Source: Nematopogon swammerdamellus
Taxonomy: Eukaryota; Arthropoda; Insecta; Lepidoptera; Adelidae
Assembly: GCA_946902875.1 (NCBI GenBank)
Contig: OX336340.1
Coordinates: 22,211,566 to 22,275,565 of the forward strand
Direction of reading: 5' to 3'
Length of the DNA stretch: 64,000 nucleotides
Position numbers and translations under genes: made by a program. Shown here piece by piece: positions 53,550 to 64,000 of the stretch. Positions within the stretch are counted from its first letter, which is position 1; every line of letters begins with the position of its first letter. The notes beneath the pieces are model-generated. The model saw only the letters and a list, made by a program, of their open reading frames with translations. It was not told where the DNA came from and did no database searches.

Positions 53550-54055
53550 GGCCACAACAGCAAATTTCATACCACAGTGCGGCGCCGGCGCAGCCACGTA
53601 GAGCTGCGCACGAGTAAGTGGTCGCAGAATATCAAAGGAGCTACGATACTGATCTGCGACGAGAGGCCGCTGTGATACCGGCGGTCACGTGATCAACTCT
53701 ACGCTAACTGTCAGCGGTGTTTAATGCGGTGTAACCAAAAGTACACTCTATGCCTGAGTCTAGTTCAGTGTTGCCGAATAAGTATGTAGAGAAGAAGTCT
53801 GTACCCTGTCATTGAACCTAGCTTTGTCAGAAGGGTGATGTGATAGGTTCATATCATGATGCTAGGAGATAATGTAGCCAACCTGACTGTACGAGATAAA
53901 CAAAAGGCGCTAGTACCATAGGATCAAAGGTAAGCACTGCCATGGCGCCTAGTTCAACACGGTGTTATGGGTTAAAATTATGGATGTAGCAAGTGGGAAC
54001 CAACCATGACAGCTTCCATAGAAAAAAAATATTACCTCCTTGATCTTTGTCATGG
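53550..54055 (+). other. Degenerate SINE-A pieces; CpG-rich patch
   Basis: 53750-53890 and 53925-54030 weakly match plus-strand SINE-A bodies (tctagttcagtgttgccg; aaggtaagcactgccatggc, cagcttccatag plus A8). 53575-53680 is CpG-rich. Confidence 0.5.
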
Positions 54056-54395
54056 ATTTATGGAAACTGACACGGTTGGCTACATCGCCTACTAAACCCA
54101 TGATGTCAGCCAATAACATCTTGCTGAACTAGGTGCCATGTCAGTCAGTGATTCCGTTTGGTCATGCCAGCTACGCTGAAGTGGGCGGAAAATACAAACT
54201 CTTTACATAGCCGTTTCGGCCGAATATTGAATCAGTGCGGTGGTATCAATCCGGACTTGTTGAACACTACCACCTAGTGAGATAAGGGAAAGGAACCTAC
54301 AGTTTTAATTTTAAGTGTTCGAACCACGTCCAGACTCAACGGTCGAACGGTCTCCCATTCAAATTCTGACCGCGCCCGGATGTGATTCACGATCG
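54056..54395 (-). mobile_element. SINE-A, diverged
   Basis: Complete tail and body, head cut after ccgcgcccggatgtg. Many substitutions (ttggtcatgccagctacgc), so older. Confidence 0.8.
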
Positions 54396-54504
54396 CATTG
54401 AAGAAGATTCAAATTAAAATTTTTAATTTCAAATTTATTTATTAAACCAAAATTAGGTACAGCGGAAAGTTCAATAGGTAGGTTACATAAAATTTTCTTA
54501 TAAC

Positions 54505-54665
54505 TACATACATACATACATGTCACACGCGCTAAATCCCGCCAATCGGTGTAAGCAAAGTAATCGGTGTTGTGCTGCAAGAACTCTGGTAAATTACAGC
54601 ACAACACCGACCACCACGTTTCGCAAAGTATTCGAACAAGATTCAATCGATCAAGCAGCAAGAAG
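54505..54665 (-). mobile_element. SINE-B 3' half
   Basis: Begins with (acat)n, the reverse of the TATG tail, then gtcacacgcgctaaatccc, ggtgttgtgctgcaagaact, cgtttcgcaaagtattcg and gattcaatcgatcaagcag. Confidence 0.8.
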
Positions 54666-55215
54666 GCTTCTTATAACTAGTTGCAACAAAAATAGTAATT
54701 ATTAATAGTAGAACCTAATATTCTATTTTTTATAGTGGGCGGTATTTTTTCCTGTAGCCTTGCTTCCCAAACTAAGATTCCCTGTGTTATGAGAATAATG
54801 ACAAGAATAATTATTTCTCATGTATTCTGACACTGAAGCTTCTGCATAATCATAACCAGAGGAGCGCAGGTTCCATATCCGACAGATGCAATCTCTTAAT
54901 TCATGAATGGAGCTTAAAACAAAAAGCTGAGTTTAGTGAAAAAAACAGTTTCCCATACACTGTGGTCTGGCCAGGATCACGCACGTACTGCGCACGCGGC
55001 AGATCATATCTCGCGCGGGCGCACCAGCGGTGCTCCTGCTACGACGATGCACAACTACCTATTTACTATCGTGTAGCACTTATGGCTTTTAATTTTTCGA
55101 GTCTGTATAGATCGACATTTTTATTGTGACAATATTTTAACTTTGTGAATAATTGTACACTTTAGCAAATAAAAAACCAATAGTTCCGACTATTCAAATG
55201 TGAAGGACTTAAATG
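54666..55215. other. No gene recognised
   Basis: CpG-richer at 54965-55055. Nothing supported. Confidence 0.4.
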
Positions 55216-55592
55216 TTTTTTTATGGAAACGGACACGGTTGGCTACAACACCCACTACATCCGTGATGTCAGCCCATGGCACCTTGGTGAGCTAGGTGCC
55301 TCGTCAGTGTTTCCATTCGGTCGTGCCGGCTACACTGAACTGGATGAAAACTGTTTACATAGCCGTTTCAACCGACCTTTCATTAAGTGCGGCGGTACCA
55401 GTCCGGGCGGGTTAAACCCTACCACCTATTAAGGTAAGAAGGGAAGGGAGGGACCTGTAGTTTTGCGTGCAATCCAAACCATGGTCAGCCTCCAACGGTC
55501 GAGCGGTCACCCACAGTATTGACCGCGCCCAGGTGTGCTTATATCACGACCGACAGTCCACAAACCGCACCACTGAGCTGCCGAGGCTGACA
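55216..55592 (-). mobile_element. SINE-A, full length
   Basis: Complete, with the cataagcacacctggg subtype head; small loss in the gaaaacacaaactattt block. A plus-strand tail scrap (ctgatatcacggatatagta) follows at 55613-55665. Confidence 0.88.
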
Positions 55593-56135
55593 CTGAGGCC
55601 GAGACTGACGTAATGAGCTGATATCACGGATATAGTAGCTGATATGGCGTACCACGTCAGTTCTATAGCAAAATACAATTTATAAAAATTTCCTGTAACG
55701 CATGTATTTTAAAATTTCAATCGACTTCATGCAAAGAAAAGACTTCAACGATAGAGGCTTACGAGGGTTTTTTTCTTAAATGTTTCACAAAGTAAAGGAA
55801 ATTTGTATAATTACAGGTTTTATGTATGTTTTAGGTTCAACATTTTTGACTAGGTTTTTGGCCTTATATATATATATATATATATATTTGATATAACTGT
55901 TATTGGTTCATGGTTGCGTTAGTAAAAGATTTATTTATTTAAATTTTGGATGAAACAATTGACGCGCGCGCTGCTCCTTAGATTACGCTGTCGTTTGTCT
56001 TATCTTGTTTAATATATTTATTGTGAGAAACTTCCTAGTATTCTTCCTAACTCAAAACTTCCTAAACTCATTTACACGAGTCTGATAATCTTATGAAACA
56101 TTTTCCTTCAGTACTCACAGCGGTCACATTGTTCT
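55593..56135. other. AT-rich with TA microsatellite
   Basis: (TA)n at 55866-55888. Otherwise unassigned after the SINE-A scrap. Confidence 0.4.
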
Positions 56136-56210
56136 CATCATCATCATCATCAGCCTGTATCGGTCCACTGCTGGACACAGGCCTCTCCCAAGCCACGCCA
56201 CCACACATTG
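56136..56210 (-). mobile_element. RTE-G 3' tip
   Basis: (catcat)n then cagcctgtatcggtccactg, ctggacacaggcctctcc, caagccacgccacca: the reverse complement of the last 60 bp of RTE-G, including its (TGA)n tail. Confidence 0.85.
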
Positions 56211-56514
56211 TACTACTAAAATAAAAATTTATAAACTTAACTCATGAATTAAGTTTTCCGCTATAATGTTTTCGACAAACTGCCTATTTAAATAAAAAAA
56301 GGTTCGAATCGCCATCATGCCAGTTGCTCAGAACTTAAGCCTTTTCAGAACTGGCTCAAGGCAATGTGCGGCCAGGCTGTCGGTAGGCTTGCATCTCACA
56401 CAAACTATGGAGGAACAAGTTGGTTAAATATTAACCGAACTGGAGAAGTAAATATTATTTGATTCCTGGTATGCACTTGTGATAAAACGTAACACTGTAC
56501 TATAGAATCAATAC

Positions 56515-56868
56515 TATACTACTAATAATAAGTCTGTAAGGGACGGCCATGGAGTAAGTTACTTTGTTTTATGAGATATTGCGTTTGTAGTCTCTATGTA
56601 TGATACTAAAACTAAATTGACGATTTTTAGAAATGTTGTCTGTATGTATGTATGTTCCTCCATAACTCTTAAACCGATCATCCGAATTAGACGAAACTTA
56701 GTACAAGCACATTTAACTATGCGTGACACAGGATAGGCTGAATAAATTCAGTTCTGGTTACGCTAATATGTGGCTCTCATGCAAATCGAATTGTTCCGGG
56801 CTTACTTAATTTCTTCTTTTTTAATACGAATTTCACGCGAGCGAAGCCGCGGACAAAAGCTACTAATT
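56515..56868 (+). repeat. H-type repeat, near full length
   Basis: ctactaataataagtctgta, ttttatgagatattgcgttt, cataactcttaaaccgatca, gttacgctaatatgtggctc, cacgcgagcgaagccgcgga, caaaagctacta. A second copy lies at 60685-61055 with the same order of blocks. Confidence 0.75.
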
Positions 56869-59100
56869 TTTTTCTTGAATGGAACTACATACCTGCGGCT
56901 GTTACTGTCACCATGCGGCAATGCGAACCCAAAATACTGTGGAAGGCAATGTCTTGGTTTTGAAATTCTAGAATCTAGAATAATAATGATGCTAGGAAAC
57001 GTTTGTGGCAATCTAGCTTACATTTTGATATATTAATTTTTATATTCATCGTATCGTAGGTAATAAGAATTATGTAATAAAATTATTTCTTACTGCACTA
57101 TTTAGAAATAATTTTAGCTTAACATAGAAATAAAAATTCAAAACGGTTATAACTCACATTCATTTCAAATTAAATCAGCCACGTCAACTTTTTCTTTAAA
57201 CCCCCAATGCCTGCTGCAGTAGCGAGCCAACCTACACAACAATATCTTCTCAAGAGCTACATAAAAATACTCATTGTTGTTTTTGCGGCGCGTTGCGATC
57301 CGTCCGTCCGTCCGAAACTCCTGCGCATGCTCCGGAATATAAACGAGCCCCAATACGCAGGAATCCCACCTGCGAATTCCCCGCTCATTCGACAAAATCC
57401 TGTCACACGTGGCTGACATAACCTTATCAGTTGATAAAGGTAATCCTATCGAACGCTTTACATCAATCGATAAACAACTATATTGCCATACACCTAAGAG
57501 TTATTATCACTGTTTATAACTAAGGCAGAAATTCCGTTTTAAAATTAGAACGAAAGCATGGGTAATGAGGATCAATACGAAGTAACAATGAGTAATGTTC
57601 AAGGCAATCAAGTCTTTAAATGAATGAGGAATAAAGAAGAGCTTTGCGACTACTTCATTGAAAATAAAGATTTTTCTATAAATCTTGCAGTGCAAATTTA
57701 CTCCAAACATTTCGTTGAGATATGGATCATCGAGAACTGCTCTCAGATATCTGATGATTTCTTTATCAAATATTGTTTTAATTGCCGTTGCATTTTATTT
57801 TTGCAGTTGAGTTTATAATGGGCATTTGAAATCGCATTGTCTTCTTCGGTGTTCATTCGTCCTGTTTTTATATTGTCTAAACGAACGTGATGAATTCCAT
57901 TACTGATTTATCGTCTGGCTTTTTCTTAATTGAAGCTCACAACATTTAAAATTTCATCTCGATCAAACTCTTCTGTTGCACAAGCACATAAATCATACAT
58001 AATACAAATATTATTCCTAATTACATCTTATTACGTTTTTTTTTCAGTCCCCACGAGTGACCACCTCTACAGGTTTATTTTCTTCAACTATTTCCACATA
58101 TCCCCTATGGAAAGCTCTTGACAGATCACAGTGGCGAGCGAACCGTCTCGCTCTGCTTTGCGTATCCAGCTTCTGATCGAAGCCTGCATATCAACCGCAT
58201 AGCCTGTCTCAACTTAAAATCTACGCAAGCCAGACGTTTTCCCGACCACAATCATAATACGGATGAATTATTCAATCATTAAATAATTTGTCGCCTGTCT
58301 GGGTTATTATAGTATCTTTATATTCGTTTGTAGTTTATATCTTTACTTTTTAATACATTGCCACCACGAACTATTCTTGTTCGCCTGCATGTACTTACTT
58401 ATCCCACAACCCAAAGTAAGTAAAGTAATTAAAAAAACGTTTATTTCACAGTCAGGAGTACAGTGATACATCGTGACACATAATACATCTTTGGAATCTA
58501 AGAATAGATATAGTACCCCCGGCACCCGTGACAGGAAAATGATGTGGCACAGAATGTGACTCTATAGCTAACGAGCTACATGGAATCGCTGGTATTAAGC
58601 CACAAACCCATACAAAAAAAAATTTTACTAAGAAGCAACTTCTCTCAGCCCCTACAGCCCAAACGTGTTGCCCAACAAAGTAGCAATTAATTCCTAAATC
58701 TACACAATAAAAACTAAAAACACATAAAACCAATTCCTAACACATACCTACCCAGATACTTGACAAGTTCCAACAAAAACAAAGCACAAAACACACTAAG
58801 GACCAACCAACAACAGACAAAACACAACAAAGCAGAGCACGAAACATACTAAGGACCAACCAACCCTCCATACCAACTCAAAAGATACCTGGTGTACCTA
58901 AGTGTGCTTAATGTTAGTTCGGTCGTTCGCTCGCTATCCAAGTCTAGTTATAGTCAGTCGTCACGAATTGCCTGAAACTGGTTCCATTGCTGGTACCGGT
59001 GCCGCTGGTATGAAGTCTGTCATCAGCCTATATGTGACAGATATCACACGCTGCAATTCCTGAAGAAGCCCGTGACGTAGCGGGCGAAACATCGACTTAT
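56869..59100. other. Unassigned DNA
   Basis: No supported gene. 57165-57419 is open on both strands. 58778-58866 holds two copies of a roughly 48-bp unit (aacaaagcacaaaacacact / aacaaagcagagcacgaaac, then aaggaccaaccaa). 58095-58130 reads PLWKALDRSQWRA-like in one frame, possibly LINE debris. 59050-59095 has a cgggcgaaacatcgac word of the class seen at 10960. Confidence 0.35.
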
Positions 59101-59512
59101 GTAAGTCTTTAGTACACCTACTGTTAATCCGGAAAAATGAAGATATCATACGGGTGCTCTGGCGATGACAAGGGCATTACCGCAACACACCCCTGGCGGA
59201 TATCGTGTGTACGAACTACACTGACAAGGCCCCTGAGTCGCAAGATCGAAGGCAGTATTCCATTAAGTCTATCTACGTCATGATTGATGGCCAGTGCTGA
59301 GTGGAGCCTGACGCTCCCCTGTCTTTGCTCGGCAGAGAGTCATCATCTGGTCGGGTACTTTTAGGGTTCCGTATGTTGGAACGGAAAACATCCAGGAATT
59401 AAAATCCGGCTAGGTCATCTGCGCGGGCGCGGCCCGACCGGGAGATTCCATGAACTCAAATGATCAGCTGTTTGTTTAGGTACCTAGTGGCACATTTTGA
59501 TTTTGTAGAGCA
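59101..59512. other. No gene recognised
   Basis: A single gggttccgtatg word at 59361 may be a GTF scrap. Confidence 0.35.
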
Positions 59513-59630
59513 TAGAAGGACGCGAGACTGTACTTGGGAGAAAATATATGGGCAGGGAGAGCGTTCCAGAGTTTACCGGTTCTGTAGAGGAAAAATCTGC
59601 AGAACCGATTGGTACGCATCCGTGGTAAAC
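59513..59630 (-). mobile_element. LINE-D fragment
   Basis: Reverse frame contains NRFCRFFLYRTGKLWNALPA and HIFSPKYSLASF, the cleanest sequence of this motif pair in the window. Truncated on both sides. Confidence 0.75.
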
Positions 59631-59691
59631 CACCTTTGGGTACTACCATTGGGTATTTCACTACCTTTGAGATGTACGAGTAACTACCATT

Positions 59692-59979
59692 TTTTTTTTA
59701 TGGAATCTGATACGGTTGGCTAAATCACCTACAACATCCGTGATGTCAGCCCATAACACCGGGTGAACTTGGTGCCACGTCAGCGCTTCCCTTCGATCGT
59801 GCCGGCTACACTGAACTGGACGGAAAACACAAACTATTTACATAGCCGTTTCGATCGACCTTTCATTCAGTGCGGTGGTACCGACCCGGGCGGGTTAAAC
59901 CCTAACACCTAGTAATATAAGAAGTAAGTCATATCCCTTAGTCGCCTTTTACGACATGCACGGGGAGAGATGCAGTTCC
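59692..59979 (-). mobile_element. SINE-AB, head truncated
   Basis: T9, tail and body, then taatataagaagtaagtcat and ccttagtcgccttttacgac to gggagagatgcag. The outermost head is missing. Confidence 0.85.
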
Positions 59980-60017
59980 ATTGGGTATTCAACATATTTA
60001 AATATATATATATATAT

Positions 60018-60105
60018 TTTTTATGGTAACTGACACGGATGGCTACATCACCTACAACATCTATGATGTCAGCCCATAACACCGGGTGAACTTGGTGCCA
60101 CATCA
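60018..60105 (-). mobile_element. SINE-A tail
   Basis: T6, atggtaactgacacggatgg to gtgaacttggtgccac. A (TA)n run precedes it at 60003-60015. Confidence 0.8.
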
Positions 60106-60684
60106 TCATCATGCTTTTGTTTCAGTGGGACGACGACATCCCAAAACGACCTAGCAGGATAGCAATAACCTCTAAGGTTTAACCTACAGTAACCCACAAG
60201 TGACAAGGCTTACGCTTGTGCCTGTGTCGTGGTGACTATAGAAGAGGCAGAAGCCTAAATCCGTGTGGCGCCGGTCGTATTTGGGAAGCGGCGTCCGCGC
60301 CGCGCCGCCGTCGCCGTCGTCACCGACTAAATATAGACAAGCCCTGAAGCTAAAATAATGCCGAAGAAATATTTACGACAACGGTTGTGACGTAATAGCT
60401 ATATTTTTATATTTGCATCACACAAAACATTGCTAGTCTATTGGTTATTTTCAATTACCATGATAATATACATATTCTCAAATAACCAGCATTGGCAATA
60501 ATATACAAAATATTTAGTAGTTTTTGGAGCTTGAAAGTCTCGAAGATTGGGACCAAAATTTTACAAAATGTAAATATATATACTAAAAATAATAAAAATA
60601 CGTATATCTACACTGCCAACTACCTCCACCGTCTCTCAGGCACTGTGCGCAGACAATCCAGAATAAGTATAATATCAATCAATA
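60106..60684. other. No gene recognised
   Basis: CpG-rich at 60285-60325 (gcgccgcgccgccgtcgccg). Otherwise AT-rich. Confidence 0.4.
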
Positions 60685-61055
60685 CTAATAATAAATCTGT
60701 AAGGGATGTTCATGGAGTAAGTTACTTTGTTTTATGAGATACTGCGTTTGTAGACTCTATGTATGATACTAAAACTAAATTGACGATTTTTAGAAATCTT
60801 TTCTGTATGTATGTGTGTTCCTACATAACTCTTAAACCGATCATCCGAATTCGATTAAACTTTGTACAAACACATTTAATTATGTGGGACACAGGGTAGG
60901 CTAAATAAAATTCAGTTCCGGTTACGCTAACATGTGGCTCTCATACAAACCGAAATGTTCCGCGCGCCGAAATAAAGGTACGGCAGCGGGCTTACATACT
61001 TACTTTCTTCTTTATAAATACTAATTTCGCGCGAGCGAAGCCGCGGGCAAAAGCT
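60685..61055 (+). repeat. H-type repeat, near full length
   Basis: Same blocks as 56515-56868, plus an additional gccgaaataaaggtacggc segment; ends cgcgcgagcgaagccgcggg, caaaagctagta. Confidence 0.75.
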
Positions 61056-61134
61056 AGTACATTATATAAGTACATTATTGTGCGAATATAATAGCTCAGA
61101 GTTACCTTAATGTTAAATTTTATTTCAAGTAAAT

Positions 61135-61265
61135 AAAATATAAAAACTCAGAGCTACGCGGTAATTTACTTAGTGGTCCCCCGACTCCTTTAAGTAAGTA
61201 AGCGGAAATTATTTTTTACATAATAAGGGACGGGGGTTTTTTTAATTTGTAATTTAACTTTTGAC
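61135..61265. mobile_element. Fold-E fragment
   Basis: cagagctacgcggtaattta, cttagtggtcccccgactcc, tttgtaatttaacttttg: one arm of the Fold-E centre. Confidence 0.65.
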
Positions 61266-61525
61266 TTATTCTGAGCCATCGGCATTCTTAACGGCGAGTA
61301 AAATCTCTCAATTTGACCCTACAACTGTGCAGTAGGCATGTCTAATTCACAAGTCCACAACCGCCGCCATCTCTGAAAATGCACGTCCTCATTAGACATT
61401 CCAGGCTCGTCTATACAATATTTATGTCAGAACGTCAGGTTTTTTCTCCGGTGCCCACTGCTCGCCTCGGTACCAGCGCGCTGGTTGGCACTTGAGTCTG
61501 CTGTGTTGCGAGTGCTGTGGCGCTT
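61266..61525. other. No gene recognised
   Basis: Nothing supported. Confidence 0.4.
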
Positions 61526-61828
61526 ATATACATACTTCAGGATAAGCAGAGTAATCGGTGTTGTGCTGCAAGAATTTCCTAAAAAAGTTACAGCACAACA
61601 TCGACCACCACGTTTTGCAAAGTATTCGGACAAGATAACTATCAAGCAGCAGTAAGGCATGAATACCCACCGCTGCAGGACTCGGTGGAAGGACCGTGTC
61701 AAGGTGAAAAGTGGCTAGCCTATCGCCCTTTAGCACAGCAACTTGTCCTTATCCCTTAGTCGCCTTTTACGACATGCGCGGGGAGAGATGCAGTGGGGCT
61801 GTTCTTTTTATGTACCGGCCCCACACAT
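61526..61828 (-). mobile_element. SINE-B, near full length
   Basis: tatacatacttcaggataag, ggtgttgtgctgcaagaatt, gataactatcaagcagcagt, cctatcgccctttagcac, gcggggagagatgcagtggg to gtaccggccccacac. Confidence 0.85.
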
Positions 61829-61935
61829 TTATGGTATTTTATGTAATACAAATTATATAGGTACCAAAGAATTTAAAGTTTGATAAATTTATTAGAAGAA
61901 GTAATTTTTTAATTGTTTAAGAGCTGTGTTTCTTA

Positions 61936-62215
61936 GGTTTCCGTACCCCGTACGAAAGTCTATTACTAAGCTTACAACGTCTGTATGTCTGTCTGTCCGT
62001 CCGTCCGACGCCCGTTCGACCGATGACTGTATCTTTGGAAGCGTAATACTTAGTCGGTTAAAATCTTACAGAATATATATTTTGACGAATATAGCAAATA
62101 ATTAAAAATTTGAAAAGTTAAAAGTAAAATCAAAAAGGTGGTCCACATACAAGAACACTGTTTTTTTAACGGTTTTTTTTTTTGTCGTGCTGAAAAAGTT
62201 TTTTTTTTATTTATA
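61936..62215 (+). repeat. GTF-type repeat, partial
   Basis: aggtttccgtaccccgtacg, gtctattactaagcttacaa, (gtccgtcc), tgactgtatctttggaagcg, and a divergent interior; the right terminus is missing. Confidence 0.65.
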
Positions 62216-62332
62216 CGTGCTAACCTTCAACGCATATTTCCAGATCTTCTGCCATGTTATGCAATAAAACTGACATCTACCAATGCCGAACCAACATGCA
62301 AGACAAATCGTTTAGAATATAATTATAATAGA

Positions 62333-62440
62333 CTAGCTTTTGCCTGCGGCTTCGCTCGCGTGAAATTCGTATAAGTAAGTACCTTTATTTCGGCGTGAGG
62401 AACAATTCGGTTTGTACGAGAGCCACATCTTAGCGTAATT
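62333..62440 (-). repeat. H-type repeat, end fragment
   Basis: ctagcttttgcctgcggctt, cgctcgcgtgaaattcgtat, cctttatttcggcg, gtttgtacgagagccacatc: the reverse of the 60940-61050 end. Confidence 0.7.
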
Positions 62441-62443
62441 AAT

Positions 62444-62618
62444 AGCCGCAAGCAACCTTGGTTGTGTTCTCCTCTAGTCCAGTATAGCCAGCAATCCAGG
62501 GAAGTCTCCGGTATGGCACCTACCTTCTCGGAGGTGATATTGGCTGATTAGAGCATGTGCTTTGGCCCCTCCGACTCAGCCACCCATACCGAATTACATA
62601 AAAAAAATAAAAAAAAAA
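62444..62618 (+). mobile_element. SINE-C, 5' truncated
   Basis: gccgcaagcaaccttggttg to ccacccataccgaattacat with an interrupted A tail. Recent-looking body. Confidence 0.85.
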
Positions 62619-62722
62619 TCTTGTAACGGCTGCTTTGATACCTAGGTACGAGTATATTATATTAATTCTATACCGACAGACAACGGACGTGAACACGAAC
62701 GCGCTAGTGCGGCATATTGCTT

Positions 62723-63079
62723 GTCAGCCTAGGTAGCTCAGTGGTGCGGTCGGTCGACTGTTGTTAAGCAACCCTGAGCCCGGTCAGTACTTGGATGGGT
62801 GGCCGCTCGACTGTTAGAGGCTGACCGCGGTTCGGATTCCACGTAATACTGTAGATCCCTTCCCTTCTTACCTACCTTACTATGTGGTAGGGTTCCCGCC
62901 CGGGTTGGTATCGGTCGAAACGACTATGTAAATAGTTCGTGTTTTCCGTCCAGTTCAGTGTAGCCGATATGAAATGAAGGGAGGCACAGACACGGCACCT
63001 AGTTCACCCGGTGTTATGGGCCGACATCACAGATGTTGCAGGTGATGTAGCCAACCGTGTCAGTTTCCATAAAAAAATA
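62723..63079 (+). mobile_element. SINE-A, full length, plus strand
   Basis: The clearest plus-strand copy. A box tagctcagtggt at 62734-62745; 5S-like gttaagcaaccctgagcccg then gtcagtacttggatgggtgg at 62763-62802; B box ggttcggattcc at 62829-62840; core to ctatgtggtaggg; body (with a loss of about 20 bp at ttggtatcgg); tail gtgtcagtttccat plus A7. Confidence 0.9.
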
Positions 63080-63560
63080 CATGTTACTGCGCTCATTGCT
63101 ATGCCCGATCTGTTTCTCCATGCGCTTGTGTGTCCACCGGCGACGGGTGAAAAAAGTAGAGATCGGTTGAATTTTAATGAAAACTTATAAGAAAGTTTTT
63201 AGGAAAGTATTACACAGGACATTGTCTCTAAAATATTGTACAGGGTAATTGACATACAGGTTGTACCGAGGGTTGTATAGACGTAGTCGTGGATTTTTCC
63301 CCAGGGTATTCCGCCGGTCAATTTGGAGTAAACAAATCTAGGTAGCATTTTTCTCATACAAAACTTGGTTATTCTATTTTAGCCTCACGAGAAGTTATCC
63401 GTCGTTATTATATAAAACGTTTAGTTTGCCTTTATTAGTCTAACTTTACTTGTGGTATATATCTGGTATATAGGTATAATATTTAAATTAATATTTCAGT
63501 GTATCTTATCTTTTGTATTTCAGTACCTCTGTTATAATATGTATATTTCTTTGGAAATGA
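63080..63560. other. No gene recognised
   Basis: AT-rich; nothing supported. Confidence 0.4.
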
Positions 63561-63565
63561 AAATA

Positions 63566-63740
63566 AAATTAAATGAAAATATACTTTATTGCACAAAAAG
63601 TGACAAAAGACGGACTTAAAAGCCTTCTTTCCGAGTTATCATACCTCAAAGGTATCCTGTTACAAAATGCCTAGAGGCATTAAGTGTTACCTTTTTCCCA
63701 TATTTTATTTGAGGTCAATAAATATACCTATACAATACAA
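63566..63740. mobile_element. Two LINE 3' ends head-to-head
   Basis: The left half in reverse reads ttaagtccgtcttttgtcac, ttttgtgcaataaagtat (a minus-strand 3' end). The right half reads gcctagaggcattaagtg, ttacctttttcccat, gaggtcaataaat (plus-strand 3' end). Both are LINE tails of the ggcattaag class. Confidence 0.6.
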
Positions 63741-63849
63741 TACAATTTCACGAGAAAACATGGTATAGGTACTTAAATGAAAACTAATGAGAAAAAATAT
63801 TGACGACAGGCGAGTTTTCTTGCCCGCGTCTTTCGCGACGTGTTAATAG

Positions 63850-64000
63850 ATGGTCGAGTCGGACTCGCGCACCGAGGTTTCCGCACCACAAAAAAACATT
63901 GAAAAAAAAACACGTTTCTTGTATGGGAACCCTCTTAATTTTTTTACTTTTTCTATTTTTTATTATTTATTGTTATATTCGGCATAATAACACATATTCT
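63850..64000 (-). repeat. GTF-type repeat, runs off the window
   Basis: tcgagtcggactcgcgcacc, gaggtttccgcaccac, cacgtttcttgtatgggaac, and tattgttatattcggc, continuing past the right edge. Confidence 0.7.

Noticed and set aside
1..64000. CRISPR arrays, operons, bacterial promoters or rRNA genes
   Set aside because: The tandem repeats lack the unique spacers of CRISPR, the sequence is eukaryotic, and the only rRNA-like material is the 5S-derived block in SINE-A.

Overview
The window is eukaryotic and looks like a moth or butterfly (Lepidoptera) genome. It is moderately AT-rich, carries no convincing intact host gene, and is built mainly from short interspersed elements, 5'-truncated LINEs, foldback or MITE-like DNA elements and simple repeats. 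The lepidopteran call rests on repeat types I recognise from moths: elements ending in the motif gcgagtcggactcgcgcacc next to gggttccgta, and the gcgagcgaagccgcggg repeat. It also fits short, frameshifted LINE ends of Jockey, RTE and related types. Species cannot be named from the sequence.

Family names used here are local labels. SINE-A (about 25 loci) has a 5' head with tRNA-type A and B boxes that enclose a segment resembling insect 5S rRNA, then a body and a poly-A tail. SINE-B (about 330 bp, tail of TATG units, flanked by target-site duplications) has a head starting gtaccgtgtggggccggtac. SINE-AB is the SINE-B head joined to the SINE-A body. SINE-C has an ordinary tRNA-like head but shares a central core with SINE-A. 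LINE-D and LINE-J2 are Jockey/CR1-like C-terminal ends. RTE-G is an RTE-type LINE and LINE-K another RTE-like end. Fold-E is a palindromic element. GTF elements share the ggttccgta / gcgagtcggactcgc termini. H elements share the gcgagcgaagccgcggg motif. Strand of a SINE is given head to poly-A.

Layout. 1-9 kb: LINE tail, inverted-repeat elements, SINE-A/C, LINE-D ends, a clean MITE (6.46-6.85 kb) and a Fold-E palindrome (7.57-8.25 kb). 9-13 kb: a frameshifted relic of a multi-copy arthropod protein, a degenerate tRNA, a 506-bp MITE with 55-bp ends and a duplicated H element. 13-19 kb: mostly unassigned DNA, then two RTE-G insertions with perfect 9-bp target duplications; the longer one holds the only substantial ORF (reverse transcriptase C-terminal half). 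19-24 kb: triple nesting (SINE-B in Fold-E in SINE-A), plus SINE-C inside a GTF element. 24-34 kb: a candidate first exon on the minus strand, poly-G, SINEs, LINE ends, minisatellites and a snap-back RTE with a TGAAA satellite. 34-45 kb: GTF elements, a 14-unit 42/40-bp satellite, a 100-bp tandem repeat carrying a TATA-like motif, a hAT relic and an 11-bp minisatellite. 45-64 kb: more SINE and LINE ends, a foldback element containing a SINE-AB, and a second inverted-repeat element bounded by TTAA.

The features interact as a retroposition ecosystem rather than as a pathway. RTE and Jockey-like LINEs are the plausible enzyme sources, SINEs exchange heads and cores, and foldbacks could give double-stranded RNA. 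The density of nested insertions and lack of genes would fit heterochromatin, a W-linked region, a piRNA-producing region or a very large intron; the sequence alone cannot decide among these.
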